Below are positions 21,430-29,546 of a stretch of DNA of 64,000 nucleotides, piece after piece. The position numbers were made by a program, and so were the translations under genes. The stretch is from the NCBI GenBank assembly GCA_963989385.1, contig OZ022507.1, forward strand, positions 55,687,400-55,751,399, written 5' to 3'. The notes beneath the pieces were generated by a model, which worked only from the letters and a program-made list of their open reading frames with translations, did not search any database and was not told where the DNA came from. Numbering within the stretch: the first letter of the stretch is position 1; each line of letters starts with the position of its first letter. This stretch comes from Ctena decussata (Eukaryota > Mollusca > Bivalvia > Lucinida > Lucinidae).

Positions 21430-23341
21430 GTGTGTGTGTGTGTGTGTGTGTTCATATATTTCTTCAATTTGTTTTTCATATATATTCTACACTTGTTTTT
21501 TACCTTACACCCGTGGATAATGCCACCATTCAATAAGTTAGAAATTAAATACTTCGCTAAATAAAAATTAGCAACAGAAAGTGCACTAACAATCGGATTC
21601 ACTTCAATAACAACTCGTCTTAGCTGGGCAATGATCGCCGTGTTTTCTCCACTGGAATTCCTCACAAAAAAACAACAACATCAGCTTGCCTTTATATCAG
21701 ACAGAATGTGAAATCTCAGTGCTCTAGATAGAGAAGGAGCAGGGATAATTTAGGGATAATTTACTATATTTCTCCATAAAACGTATGTTGTGACCCGCCA
21801 TTAGAACCCTTTGTCTGGACATACACAACAGATAGACACATTTTGTATTAGTAAAATTGCCACAGAAACAGATCTGATTATTGAGCCGCGACACGAGAAA
21901 ACCAACAAAGTGACTGTGTGCAAAAGCGCAGACTTAGATCAGTCTGAGCACCCGCCCGGCCTGATCAGAGTCTATGCTGTCCGAATGGAGGTAGCTTAGA
22001 CCCTTAGCAACCTTTTAAGTGCTAAGCAAAGAGTTTGATCAAACTGGGCAGATGCCATGGCTGATCTAAGATTTTGCCGGGCGCACAACCACTTTGTTGG
22101 TTTTCTGGTGTGGCGGCTTATTATAGTATGAGCTGATAGGCCACAGGTCCTGGACTTCGTAACAAAAATGAAGCCCCAAAGCCCACCCCCTGGATCAGGG
22201 GCTGCCCTGACAGCTTAGTTTAAGGAAATCTCCCCTCGAACCACACAATAGCTAATGACCACATTGGAAATGTCACCGTCTTCAATTTCATTAGACACCT
22301 AATGCCAAATTAAAGACGTTTTCTCTTACTTAGAGTGACATGTTTCTTCATGTTTACTGACTCCTCCTTTCCCCGTGGAGGCTAGTTTATGAATAATTTA
22401 TCTCCATAGATAAGTTGTTCTTTCTTTATCCTTGTATAGTTTATACTATCTCTTTTCTTGTTACTTTCTTTTCTAATGTTTACTGTTTTACATGATTTGT
22501 CTGCTAGCGTATACTTTGTCTAAACATACTGTATGTCATAGGTTTACGCACGAACTAATTTCTAGGGATACAGATATACAAAAGTCGACAGACTTCCTTC
22601 TGAATCCCTTTGTATAAACGTGTGTTCTGTTAACCATTGTCTGTACATAAGTGTATGATGTTTATACAAATAAATAAAGTTTAAACTAAAAATTATTGTT
22701 GTTTCTAACATTGTGATTAAATCACAAGCGGAAAGGGGAGCTGGTCACATTTCCAACAGGCACACCACGTCTAAATGACGTCATACTGACGTCGACGCGA
22801 CATGTTGACGTCACATCGACTTCCATACATGACGTCAAAACGACGTCGCAGAGAAAGACTGTGATCTTTCACTGATGCACTTGATAGATCCTTTCATTGA
22901 CGCACTATTGAGGAACTTGTTAGAACTTTTCACTGACGCACTTGTTAGATCTTTTCATTGACGCACTTGTTAGATATTTCCACTGACGCACCTGTTAGAT
23001 CTTTTCATTGACGCACTTGTTGGATATTTTCATTGACGGACTTGTTACCCATTTTCATTGAAGCACTTGTGAGATCTTCATTGACGCACTTTTAAGATCT
23101 TTTTATTGACGCACTTTTAGATCTTTTCGCTGTTTCTATTTCAGTGGCGACGAGTCATACAGGAGGGGGAGGCTACGGATATGGTCCAGGTACACAGTAC
23201 CCTCCCGGGCAGTATCCACCAGGACAATATCAGCAAGGACCTAGTCAAGGTTTCCAAGGCAACCAAGCAGCACCACCTCCCTACACAGGGATGGTTGGAT
23301 CCGCCTATCCTGGCACTGCGGGAGACAAAACACCATACTAA
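12747..23341 (+). CDS. CYYR1/Shisa-like single-pass membrane adaptor, four exons
   Basis: Coding exons 12747-12804, 13700-13805, 19091-19242 and 23145-23341 sum to 513 bases: 170 residues and a stop. Split-codon phases (1, 2, 1) match at all junctions and every intron has GT-AG ends. Residues 1-20 form a signal peptide. Residues 21-55 are a Cys/Tyr-rich ectodomain with cysteines at 23, 26, 38, 42, 43, 51 and 52, including two CC pairs. N56-V-T58 is a possible N-glycosylation site. Residues about 59-82 form a Gly/Val-rich membrane helix ending in CICYQKHR. The cytoplasmic tail has YPPGQ repeats and a PPPY (149-152), a ligand for WW domains. This order is that of cysteine- and tyrosine-rich protein 1 and the wider Shisa-like (STMC6) adaptors, known or proposed to link membrane cargo to WW-domain ubiquitin ligases. 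Assignment to CYYR1 itself, rather than a related subfamily, is uncertain. A second in-frame Met at residue 3 has the better start context. Confidence 0.85.
12967..13138. mobile_element. MITE with GGGGCGGATCC-type ends (intron 1)
   Basis: GTGGCAGGGGCGGATCC at the left is loosely mirrored by CATCCGCCACTAC at the right, with a central GAACCCCC palindrome. The ends resemble the element at 61578-61896. Confidence 0.6.
13140..13380 (+). mobile_element. SINE-like element with (AACC)n tail (intron 1)
   Basis: The body block CAGGGCGTCCTACTGATTTG is shared with 20545-20640. The 3' end reads GGGCCGTTAAACCTAAATC followed by AACCAACC. No clear A or B box is visible at the 5' side. Confidence 0.55.
13552..13655. 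mobile_element. Half copy of palindromic MITE family A (intron 1)
   Basis: Only the right half remains, from the AAGCGCTTA centre to CGCGGCTC. It ends 44 bp upstream of exon 2. Confidence 0.8.
13700..13805 (+). CDS. Exon 2: Cys/Tyr-rich ectodomain
   Basis: Acceptor TTTGTACAG, donor AC|GTAAGC. The correct frame reads residues 21-54 with seven cysteines and ten tyrosines. The longest open frame here is a different, wrong one, so ORF calling alone misses this exon. Confidence 0.87.
14259..14285 (+). mobile_element. Solo mariner-like terminal repeat
   Basis: TACGAGGGGCGTTCGAAAAG matches the usual look of mariner-type element ends. No inverted partner was found nearby. Confidence 0.35.
14416..14465. 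repeat. (CACT)n microsatellite
   Basis: About twelve TCAC units lie in intron 2. Confidence 0.95.
14521..15065. mobile_element. TTAA-flanked MITE (piggyBac-like target)
   Basis: Perfect 13-bp inverted ends AGGTAGGTTCCTG and CAGGAACCTACCT sit directly between TTAA at 14519-14522 and TTAA at 15064-15067. TTAA duplication is characteristic of piggyBac transposition, although classical piggyBac ends begin CCC. No transposase is encoded. Confidence 0.7.
15066..16449. other. Intron 2 sequence without recognised features
   Basis: No exon-like frame fits the phases of the gene (2 in, 2 out). The last 150 bp turns into CTTATTCC-rich sequence leading into the satellite. Confidence 0.4.
16450..18150 (+). 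repeat. 168-bp satellite, 11 units, in intron 2
   Basis: The marker (T)TCGATTTTCAGG recurs at 16463, 16633, 16803, 16966, 17135, 17302, 17472, 17643, 17813, 17973 and 18142. Spacings are 160-171 bp. Each unit carries TTCCTTTTTCCTTATTCG, a GAACATTCACATATAGCGCA-type block and TACTTCTAAGCATA. From unit 3 on, three subtypes alternate in fixed order (see finding). Confidence 0.9.
18151..18690 (-). repeat. Inverted block of the 168-bp satellite
   Basis: About three units of the same satellite run in the opposite orientation (TATGTGAATGTTCTATTGC, CGAATAAGGAAAAAGG). The array therefore contains an inversion point near 18150. Confidence 0.88.
18762..18978. mobile_element. MITE with GGGTAA-TTCGGACA ends (intron 2)
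   Basis: The left end GTCGGGTAACTTCGGACAA and AATGGGTAAATTCGGACA is mirrored at the right by TACGAATCTACCCGC and TTACCCGGCCTTATCCC. A central hairpin of AAACAGTGAAA / TTTCACTGTTT surrounds a GATGAGATGG / CCGTCTCATC stem. Confidence 0.75.
19091..19242 (+). CDS. Exon 3: membrane helix and juxtamembrane region
   Basis: The acceptor AAAAATTTCAG is weak in pyrimidines but the phase fits. The donor is A|GTAAGT. It encodes residues 56-105: the NVT sequon, the helix VVGCVIGGLVFVGIVVTV, then CICYQKHR and a Gly/Thr/Pro-rich start of the tail. Confidence 0.87.
19277..19347. repeat. (GCATT)n and (GTAT)n microsatellites (intron 3)
   Basis: Pentanucleotide TTGCA repeats are followed by GTAT repeats, then a T run and a short GT run to about 19380. 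Confidence 0.9.
19348..19984. other. Intron 3 sequence without recognised features
   Basis: Two open frames up to 186 codons here are AT-driven, overlap and match no family I know. The phase of the gene does not require an exon here. Confidence 0.4.
19985..20125. mobile_element. Diverged family A-like palindrome (intron 3)
   Basis: GATCTGATCAGTCTTTTTCG and GATTGATCAGACTGCGC keep the arm motif of family A. The remainder has drifted. Confidence 0.45.
20545..20640 (+). mobile_element. Fragment of the SINE-like element also at 13140
   Basis: The block TGCTGGGTATAACTCCCAG and GGGGCGTCCTACTGATTTGG is shared with 13160-13230. Confidence 0.5.
20641..21389. other. Intron 3 sequence without recognised features
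   Basis: Nothing repeat-like or exon-like was recognised. Confidence 0.4.
21390..21451. repeat. (TTG)n(TG)n compound microsatellite
   Basis: About 13 TTG units then about 11 TG units. Confidence 0.95.
21715..21812. mobile_element. Half copy of the CTCTAGATAAG MITE
   Basis: GTGCTCTAGATAGAGAAGGAG through TTGTGACCCGCCAT matches the left half of 3821-4026. The right half is missing. Confidence 0.65.
21883..22118. mobile_element. Palindromic MITE, family A (intron 3)
   Basis: Full-length copy. TATT is present on both sides (21879-21882 and 22119-22122), consistent with a 4-bp target duplication. Confidence 0.88.
22140..22695 (+). repeat. Repeat fragments, possible LINE 3' end
   Basis: 22175-22205 shares GCCCCAAAGCCCACCCCCTG with the element at 61860-61896. 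The T-rich stretch 22320-22680 ends TACAAATAAATAAAGTTTAA, which resembles a retroposon 3' end, but no coding remains. Confidence 0.35.
22752..22850. mobile_element. GACGTC palindrome, family G1 (intron 3)
   Basis: AACAGGCACACCACGTC begins a palindrome with repeated GACGTC and a complete TGACGTCA. The right end is truncated after AACGACGTCGC. Confidence 0.75.
22866..23128. repeat. ~31-bp minisatellite next to the exon 4 acceptor
   Basis: About nine units of TTTTCATTGACGCACTTGTT and AGATC occur with variations. The array ends within about 16 bp of the splice acceptor and contributes to its upstream pyrimidine tract. Confidence 0.85.
23145..23341 (+). CDS. Exon 4: cytoplasmic Pro/Gly/Tyr-rich tail and stop
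   Basis: A strong acceptor (CGCTGTTTCTATTTCAG) joins in phase to give residue 106 (Met, split A|TG). The rest encodes residues 107-170 with YPPGQ repeats and PPPY at 149-152. The protein ends DKTPY and the stop is TAA at 23339-23341. Its apparent ATG is a splice-made internal codon, not a start. Confidence 0.87.
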
Positions 23342-23342
23342 A

Positions 23343-23661
23343 CACAGGGTATAAGCGATTCCGCCAATTTTCGCTTCCTGCAGACACTGTCCGTCATATT
23401 TGGTTTCCGCCGAGACTGCTTCCTGCAGAGACTACTGTCCTCGAGAAATGGCTTCCTGCCGAGACTGTCCGCATGACTCTGCTTCCTGCCGAGAGCCTCG
23501 GCAGGAAGCAGAATCACGCGGACAGTCTCTGCAGGAAGCAATTTATCATGTACAGAAGTCTCGACAGGAAGCAAGAGATCGCGGACAGTCTCGGCGGAAG
23601 CCAAATATGATGTACAGTCTCTGCAGGAAGCGAAAATTAGCGGATTGGATTATACCCTGTG
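23343..23661. mobile_element. 319-bp foldback element at the stop codon
   Basis: The two arms are inverted over nearly the whole element, with repeated GCTTCCTGC(C/A)GAGAC modules. The termini are CACAGGGTATA and TATACCCTGTG. CTAAA is directly repeated at 23338-23342 and 23662-23666, a 5-bp target duplication that includes the stop codon. The transcript's 3' untranslated region would carry this hairpin. Confidence 0.85.
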
Positions 23662-23765
23662 CTAAAGTCTTAAAGCTGTCGGACTATAGCATAATTTAGT
23701 TGAATCGGTACACTTTAAAGGGAATCAACTCTGCTGTTTTTATCTATGCATTCTTTCTCAATCGG

Positions 23766-23828
23766 GGTCACCTCTATAAAAAAGAATTTGATCTCTTAGG
23801 AGCAAATTCTTCACTTTAAGTGTAGAAG
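23766..23828. mobile_element. Short palindrome, family D
   Basis: AAAGAATTTGATCTC and AGGAGCAAATTCTTC are the inverted core. Confidence 0.6.
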
Positions 23829-23936
23829 GATTACTTAGTCACGGAAAGCAAACAGGAAATCATATATATAAAAGTTGTTTCCTTTTGTAAAAATGGCGGA
23901 AAAACATGAAGCTGAGAGAGCAATTTCTTTCATTAA

Positions 23937-24103
23937 GGGGATAACTGTACTCAAAATTATCATTTTGGGAGGTAAATCGTCGGTTTTGTGGTTGGAAATT
24001 TCGTTTTACGGCGACGCGCCAGCGGAGCCGTAAAACCCAATTTGCGACCATAAAACCGACGATTTACCTCCACAAATGACAATTTTCAATACAGTTATCC
24101 CCA
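23937..24103. mobile_element. Foldback MITE with GGGGATAACTGTA ends
   Basis: GGGATAACTGTACTCAAAAT at the left is mirrored by CAATACAGTTATCCCC. GGAGGTAAATCGTCGGTTTT is mirrored by AAAACCGACGATTTACCTCC exactly. Confidence 0.8.
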
Positions 24104-24318
24104 TTCTAATGCACTTTTCACACTTTCACCTTTAAAAGTGCGCTACTTTGCACCCAACGCGAACGCTTTCAGCGACGTTAAACCAGACATCAACCAATGA
24201 ACAGCGACGTTACGTAATGACGTCGGGTTTCCGACGGTAAATCGCAGGATATACTGTCGCAAATTTTTGACGTTATTCAATCAGACAGCGTGTTACATAC
24301 TTAAGTGCATTAGAATTC
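24104..24318. repeat. Second inverted repeat joined to the foldback MITE
   Basis: ATTCTAATGCACTT at 24103 is mirrored by AAGTGCATTAGAAT at 24304-24317. It may be part of the same larger element. Confidence 0.5.
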
Positions 24319-24548
24319 AGAGTTTATCCCTATTCGAAAGGGAGGCAAAAAGAAAAATGGCAAAATTGTCATATGCCCGAAATGTACAGTACAAATTATA
24401 CGATCCATGCCATTCCAATAATATGCCATGTAAGACCGATCATTGGGCTGGCAGAAAACGTATTATTCAATACGCTTCAGTCGCACTGCCATGACCCGTA
24501 TCATTGATTCGATCTGTAACATTTGATTATTTAGCGTGCTTTACATAT

Positions 24549-24783
24549 GAGCCAAGACACGATAAACCAACAAAGTGGTTGTGCGCCTAGCACAGAATCA
24601 GATCAGCCTGGGTATCCACCTAGTCTGATCAGAGTCTTCGCTGTCCGCATGGAGGTACCTTAGACCCTCAGCTACCCTTTAAGCGCTTAGCTAAGAGTTT
24701 GATGAGACTGGGCGGACGCCCATGCTGATCTGAGCCTGCGCTGGGCGCACTACCACATTGTTGCTTTTCCCGTGTCGCGGCTC
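24549..24783. mobile_element. Palindromic MITE, family A
   Basis: Full-length copy from GAGCCAAG to CGCGGCTC. Confidence 0.88.
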
Positions 24784-24958
24784 AATTATACTCGCAGAAA
24801 TAACCCACTATACGGTACCGAAGGAACTCAAAGTGTTGACAGAGACATTTAAGGTGTATCGATAAACCTTTATCTTTTTCTACCAGTTATACAAAAGGGA
24901 ATAACTTTTAAGACTTCATATTTGCGTCCCTGGATGACATAATCATACCAACACGTGG

Positions 24959-25011
24959 TCTTAAAGGAAAGTTTTTGCTCCTGGAGGAGCGAATCCTTTC
25001 CTTTAAGAGTT
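24959..25011. mobile_element. Short palindrome, family D
   Basis: TCTTAAAGGAAAG and CTTTCCTTTAAGAGTTAG flank TTGCTCCTGGAGGAGCGAA. Its right half is very close to the unit of the satellite at 62440-63510. Confidence 0.8.
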
Positions 25012-25183
25012 AGCCCGTTTGAGAAGTGAGGCAAAATGTAAATGGCAGGGTTCTCCCCCACTCCCCTCCCCCGCACCCAATCCCCTCCTGAAGGTGTACC
25101 CATTTACATTAATTACAGAAATCAGTATCGTTAAGGTATTACAAGCCACTCATTTATTTGGTGGTGCTCAGCGATACATATAT

Positions 25184-25419
25184 GAGCCGCGACACGAGAA
25201 AACCAACAATGTGGTTGTGCGCCCTGCACAGACTCAGATCAGCCTTGGCATTCGCACAGTCTGGTCAGACTCTTCGCTAAGTGCTTTAAGGGTAGCTAAG
25301 GGACTGAGCTGCCTCCATGCGGACAGCGAAGACTCTGATCAGACTGGGCGGATGCCCAGGCTGATCTGAGTCTGCGCTGGGCGCACAACCACATTGTTGG
25401 TTTTGTCGTGTCGCGGCTC
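25184..25419. mobile_element. Palindromic MITE, family A, with ATAT duplication
   Basis: The best-preserved copy: arms match almost base for base. ATAT lies at 25180-25183 and 25420-25423. Confidence 0.9.
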
Positions 25420-25429
25420 ATATATCTCT

Positions 25430-26140
25430 TTATTATCCCCGCTAAACGTAGTTCTAGGGGTGCGGTTCGGTGGTTTGGGCGGCGAGGGTAAATTATTTTC
25501 AGGATGTCTGTCTGTCCGTCTTTCCGTCAACATTTCAGATTTTTGCTACGTAACTATAATAACTTTTGTCATATGTTAATCAAATTTACACCATAACATT
25601 ACCACGAGAAAGTGCATGTGTGGAAGGAATATAGGGATGAAGGGTCAGTTTTGCATGAGTTATACCACTTTGTAATTCTTAGAATAATATGTATAATGAC
25701 TGATAGTAGATTGTTTGTGAAATCAATTCCTCTTAGAGTTTTCAACCTTGTTTATAGAATTGTGAAATAAACTCATCTTAGAGCTTTCAGTGGATCCTTT
25801 TAATATTTTGCAAATATAATACAGGCAAGCTGAAGATGTATATGTAGATGGTTGGTTAATGCCGGAAAAATATTTCATGACAAATTGACAGGGTTTGGAA
25901 CTAGGGAAATTTTCCGACACCTACACGTATTAATTAATGGTTGACAGTGCATTCTTTGAGAAAACTCCTCTCAGAGCTGTCATTTGATCTTTTTATTACT
26001 TTGTATATGTCACAGACGTAATGAAGATGTACATGTACATGAAGAAACTTAATGCCGCATTTTTTTAACAAATGGATAGGCCATTTTCCGACCACTGCAT
26101 ATAAAATGGTTGATAGTGCATACTTTATGAAATCAACTGA
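25430..26140 (+). repeat. Decayed relative of the 182-bp-period repeat (family E)
   Basis: GGATGTCTGTCTGTCCGTC is followed by two or three diverged units containing TTTCAGTGGATCC and CTGAAGATGTATATG. These align in order with the units at 40196-41165. Confidence 0.55.
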
Positions 26141-26180
26141 TGTTAGATGTAAGCTTCACACCCTCGTAAGCTTCATAATA

Positions 26181-26520
26181 CTGTGAAGGTTACGGATAGC
26201 TTTCCGTAAGCTTGGCATGTAAGTGAAGGTTACGGACAGCTATCCATAAGCTTCTTACGTAGCGACTTTAGTGTGACGTTTACGTATCATATGTACGAGT
26301 TTTCCCACGTTTTGAAGATTACGGACAGTCGTCACGTGTTAAGATTATAATACTGTGAAGGATACGGACAGCTGTCCGTAAGCTTGGCATGTAGGTGAAG
26401 GTTACGGACAGCTATCCATAAGCTTCTTATGTAGCGACTTTAGTGTGACGTTTTCGTATCATATGTACGAGTTTTCCCCACGTTGTGATTACGGACAGTC
26501 GTCACGTGTTAAGATTACGG
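26181..26520. repeat. 172-bp tandem duplication with TTACGGACAGC palindromes
   Basis: CTGTGAAGG starts units at 26181 and 26353. Both units include GCGACTTTAGTGTGACGTTT, CATATGTACGAGTTTTCCC and TACGGACAGTCGTCACGTG. Words such as TACGGACAGCTGTCCGTAAG are self-complementary. Decayed pieces continue to about 26620. Confidence 0.85.
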
Positions 26521-26620
26521 CCAATTTTCCGAACGTTTCACACATGTGGAAGGTTACGGATGTCCGTTCGTAATATTCACATATGTGTGAAGATTACGGA
26601 CGATTGTCTGTGAGCTTCAC

Positions 26621-27802
26621 ATGTAGAAACATACGTACAGTATTCCTTAAAATCATTAAGAATTGCATTTTGGCACACAGTTGCTAGCCATACATGTTCA
26701 AGAATATTTTAAATGCATAAAATACAATAAAAGAACTTCTTTTTCAGTTGGATATACTAAAAATGGCAACATGATGCATTTTCTTTCGTCAGTGGTAGGT
26801 AAGGATGTGCTAGAGTACACTCCTATAAAAATATGTCCCTTGATTTCGACTATGTTTTGCTGTACTACCTTTGCTAGAAATAGGCTATCTCAGGTGAAAT
26901 AGTTAATTTTCTCCATTGTTCACCATCATCTACATTATTAATGGTGCCTTTAATATTTTGCATGGTTTGATATTACTAATTCCAGTTTCTGAGTCAGGGA
27001 CTGGCTGTTATAATATCATGAATATAGGAAGAATATTGAAGGAATCAGAAACAGCAAAAAGTCTGATCCGTTAGTGATCTGAATGGAATAGTTTTGGCAA
27101 GGTATAGAAAATCATGACAAAACTCGTATTCCTAAAATCAGGCTTACTAAGCCTTACAAAAATTATGCTTTGTGTGGTTTCCGTCGAGATGTATAGAATA
27201 AAAATGACTCAGAGCAACATATCCTCATTGCAATTTTTCCCAATTTCGTGCACTTTTTTCGAAAGTAAGTCACGTATTTGAAAGCCAGCCGCATCTAAAG
27301 CTTACAAGCTCACATAAACTTCTGTTTTCAGTTTGCCAACACCTTATCACTAGATGAGAAAACCATTCAAACATCAACTGATTTGTCATTTCTTTTCCAC
27401 AAATATCGATTTTATTTGGTAAGGGTATAAATACATAATTTTCCGGTCAAACAAAAATTTCTGGGCATAACATTTCAAGGGGAGATAGCATTTGTGACTC
27501 AAACATATGGGTAATACTGGTATGCTAAAAAGATCACAGACTAAGTAAACAAAGATATTAGTATGTACATGATCTGTCAACTAACAAGGTTTAATTTGCA
27601 CCTTGCAAATTTGAGGAATACTATATTACAATCTACGCATCACATGTGTAGTATGGGCTGTATGGTCTGTGTTTGTCCGCATGTCCTAGTCTAACCTGAC
27701 TGAAATCAAACATCACGTTTACAAAAATTCTTTGTCCAAATCTTCAGTCAGACCAACCCAACAGACGGACCCAGTAACTGACGCAATCTAGAATGCTTAC
27801 GG
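26621..27802. other. No recognised feature
   Basis: No convincing exon or repeat was recognised here. Confidence 0.35.
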
Positions 27803-27878
27803 TAGTGTATCAATCGGAACACCTCTCGGCCAATGCCGTGAACGGAATTGGCCGAGCGTGCTCCGATTGGGTAGTGTA
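27803..27878. repeat. Hairpin family C
   Basis: The outer pair GTGTATCAATCGG / CCGATTGGGTAGTGTATA encloses CTCGGCCAAT...GGAATTGGCCGAG. Confidence 0.72.
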
Positions 27879-27977
27879 TAACACCGATGACATTCTCTGA
27901 GTCGCTCAGTGATGGGTTCGATCTCTTGGGTATGAGAATGATGCTGTGCAATGAAATTAAGCTGTAAAGTTTTAACG

Positions 27978-28215
27978 GAGCCGCGACACGACAAAACCAA
28001 CAAAGTGGCATGTGCGCCCAGCGAAGACTCAGATCAGCCTGGGCATCCGCCCAATCTGAGCAGAATCTACGCTGTCAGCATGAATGTAGCTCAGACATTG
28101 AGCTACCCTTTCAGCGCATAGCGAAAACTCTGATCAGACTGGGCGGATGCCCAGGCTGGTCTGAGTCTTCGCTGGGCGCATATGCCACTTTGTTGGTTTT
28201 CTCGTGTCGCGGCCC
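27978..28215. mobile_element. Palindromic MITE, family A
   Basis: Full-length copy from GAGCCGCGACACG to CGTGTCGCGGCCC. Confidence 0.88.
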
Positions 28216-28782
28216 ATATTTATTTAGGGAAATTTTAAATGATTTAATGATAATATGTAGAGTAGAATTTCAAGTCAGATAATGTTATTCGTCAAAATTT
28301 AGAAGTACCGACCACTACAGCACCTGAGAGGGATCACCGCAGTTTATACCACCCTTACTAGAAACGCCAAGTTTAGCGCGATATATTTTTCACTGAGCAA
28401 GGTCTGTAGTTGACACTGATAAGGGTGGTATAAAATAGTTATACCTAGGTTTGTTCGCCTGTACGGGAGATAATCCACTCGCTAGAAAACATCCAGAAAA
28501 CAAAGTCCAAAATCAAATATGTTATAAAGTATAACTCTAAATCAAGACAGTTGTACATACACTTTACATACATTACTTCATACGGATTTTGACTCAGTTG
28601 AAGGACAATAACTTCTGAATTAGTTAAGCATAATAACTCCTGATATAGTTAGACCATAAGTAACTAACTGATTTAGCTAGGCGATAAAATTTCAAAATTT
28701 CATTCATCAGTACAGACGAATAGACGAAAGTAATGGACGGACACATTGTAACGCCGAAACTGTTACCCTACGTATTTGGCGT
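28216..28782. other. Small inverted repeat in otherwise featureless sequence
   Basis: TTTATACCACCCTTA at 28343 is mirrored by TAAGGGTGGTATAAA ending at 28434. This may be a small MITE. Nothing else is recognised. Confidence 0.45.
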
Positions 28783-28813
28783 GGGGGCGGGGGGGGGGGG
28801 GGGGGGGGGGGGG
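28783..28813. repeat. Poly-G tract
   Basis: Roughly 30 G with one interruption. It could form a G-quadruplex. Confidence 0.9.
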
Positions 28814-28915
28814 AGGGGGAAAGCCAATCCAAGCTCGGATCCGACTGTAGAGATGTGAAATTTTCGGAACGTTGGTACATATACAAAAATCAGCATGTGA
28901 CACTCATCTGTAAAT

Positions 28916-29127
28916 GAGCCTCGACACGCAAAAACCAACAAATTGGTTTTGGGTCCAGCGCAGACTCAGATCAGCCTGTGCACCCACCAAGTCTGATTAG
29001 ACTCTCCACTAGCGCTTAAAGGGTAGCTAAGGGTCTAAGCTACCTCCAGACTGGGTGGATGCCCAGGTTGATCTGAATCTGCGCTGGACGCACAACCACT
29101 TTGTTGGTTTTTGTCCGGTCGCGGCTC
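28916..29127. mobile_element. Palindromic MITE, family A, with AAAT duplication
   Basis: The middle is shortened by about 25 bp relative to other copies. AAAT lies at 28912-28915 and 29128-29131. Confidence 0.87.
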
Positions 29128-29546
29128 AAATGCCACGTGTAAAGCCTACGGACAGCTGTCTCTTGAGCCAGACAAGGATGAGCTCAGGTTAGGTCACCTT
29201 GGAAAAAAGGAAGTTCAAGGATATCGATAGGACAGCGTATTTAGAAACCAGTTGGTTTTGAATCTACAAGTAGCTGTTAAAACTATGAAGTATTATGGCA
29301 ATATATCAAAGGGCATATCATAGCATGTTATCTGCTAATAAGTAAACAGTCACAAAAATATCTTCAGTGGTTATCAAGTTGAGGAACACAATGAGACAAT
29401 CAATGGAAAATAACTCCAATTACTGCATACATTTTGGTGTCATACGCTATTAACAGGTACGTTCTGACGAGCATCATGTTTTAATAAGACGATTCACGTG
29501 CTGATAATTACCAGCTTTGCAGTTTTTGGTATGCAAGTTGCAGGGT
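29128..29546. other. No recognised feature
   Basis: Nothing exon-like or repeat-like was found. Confidence 0.35.
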
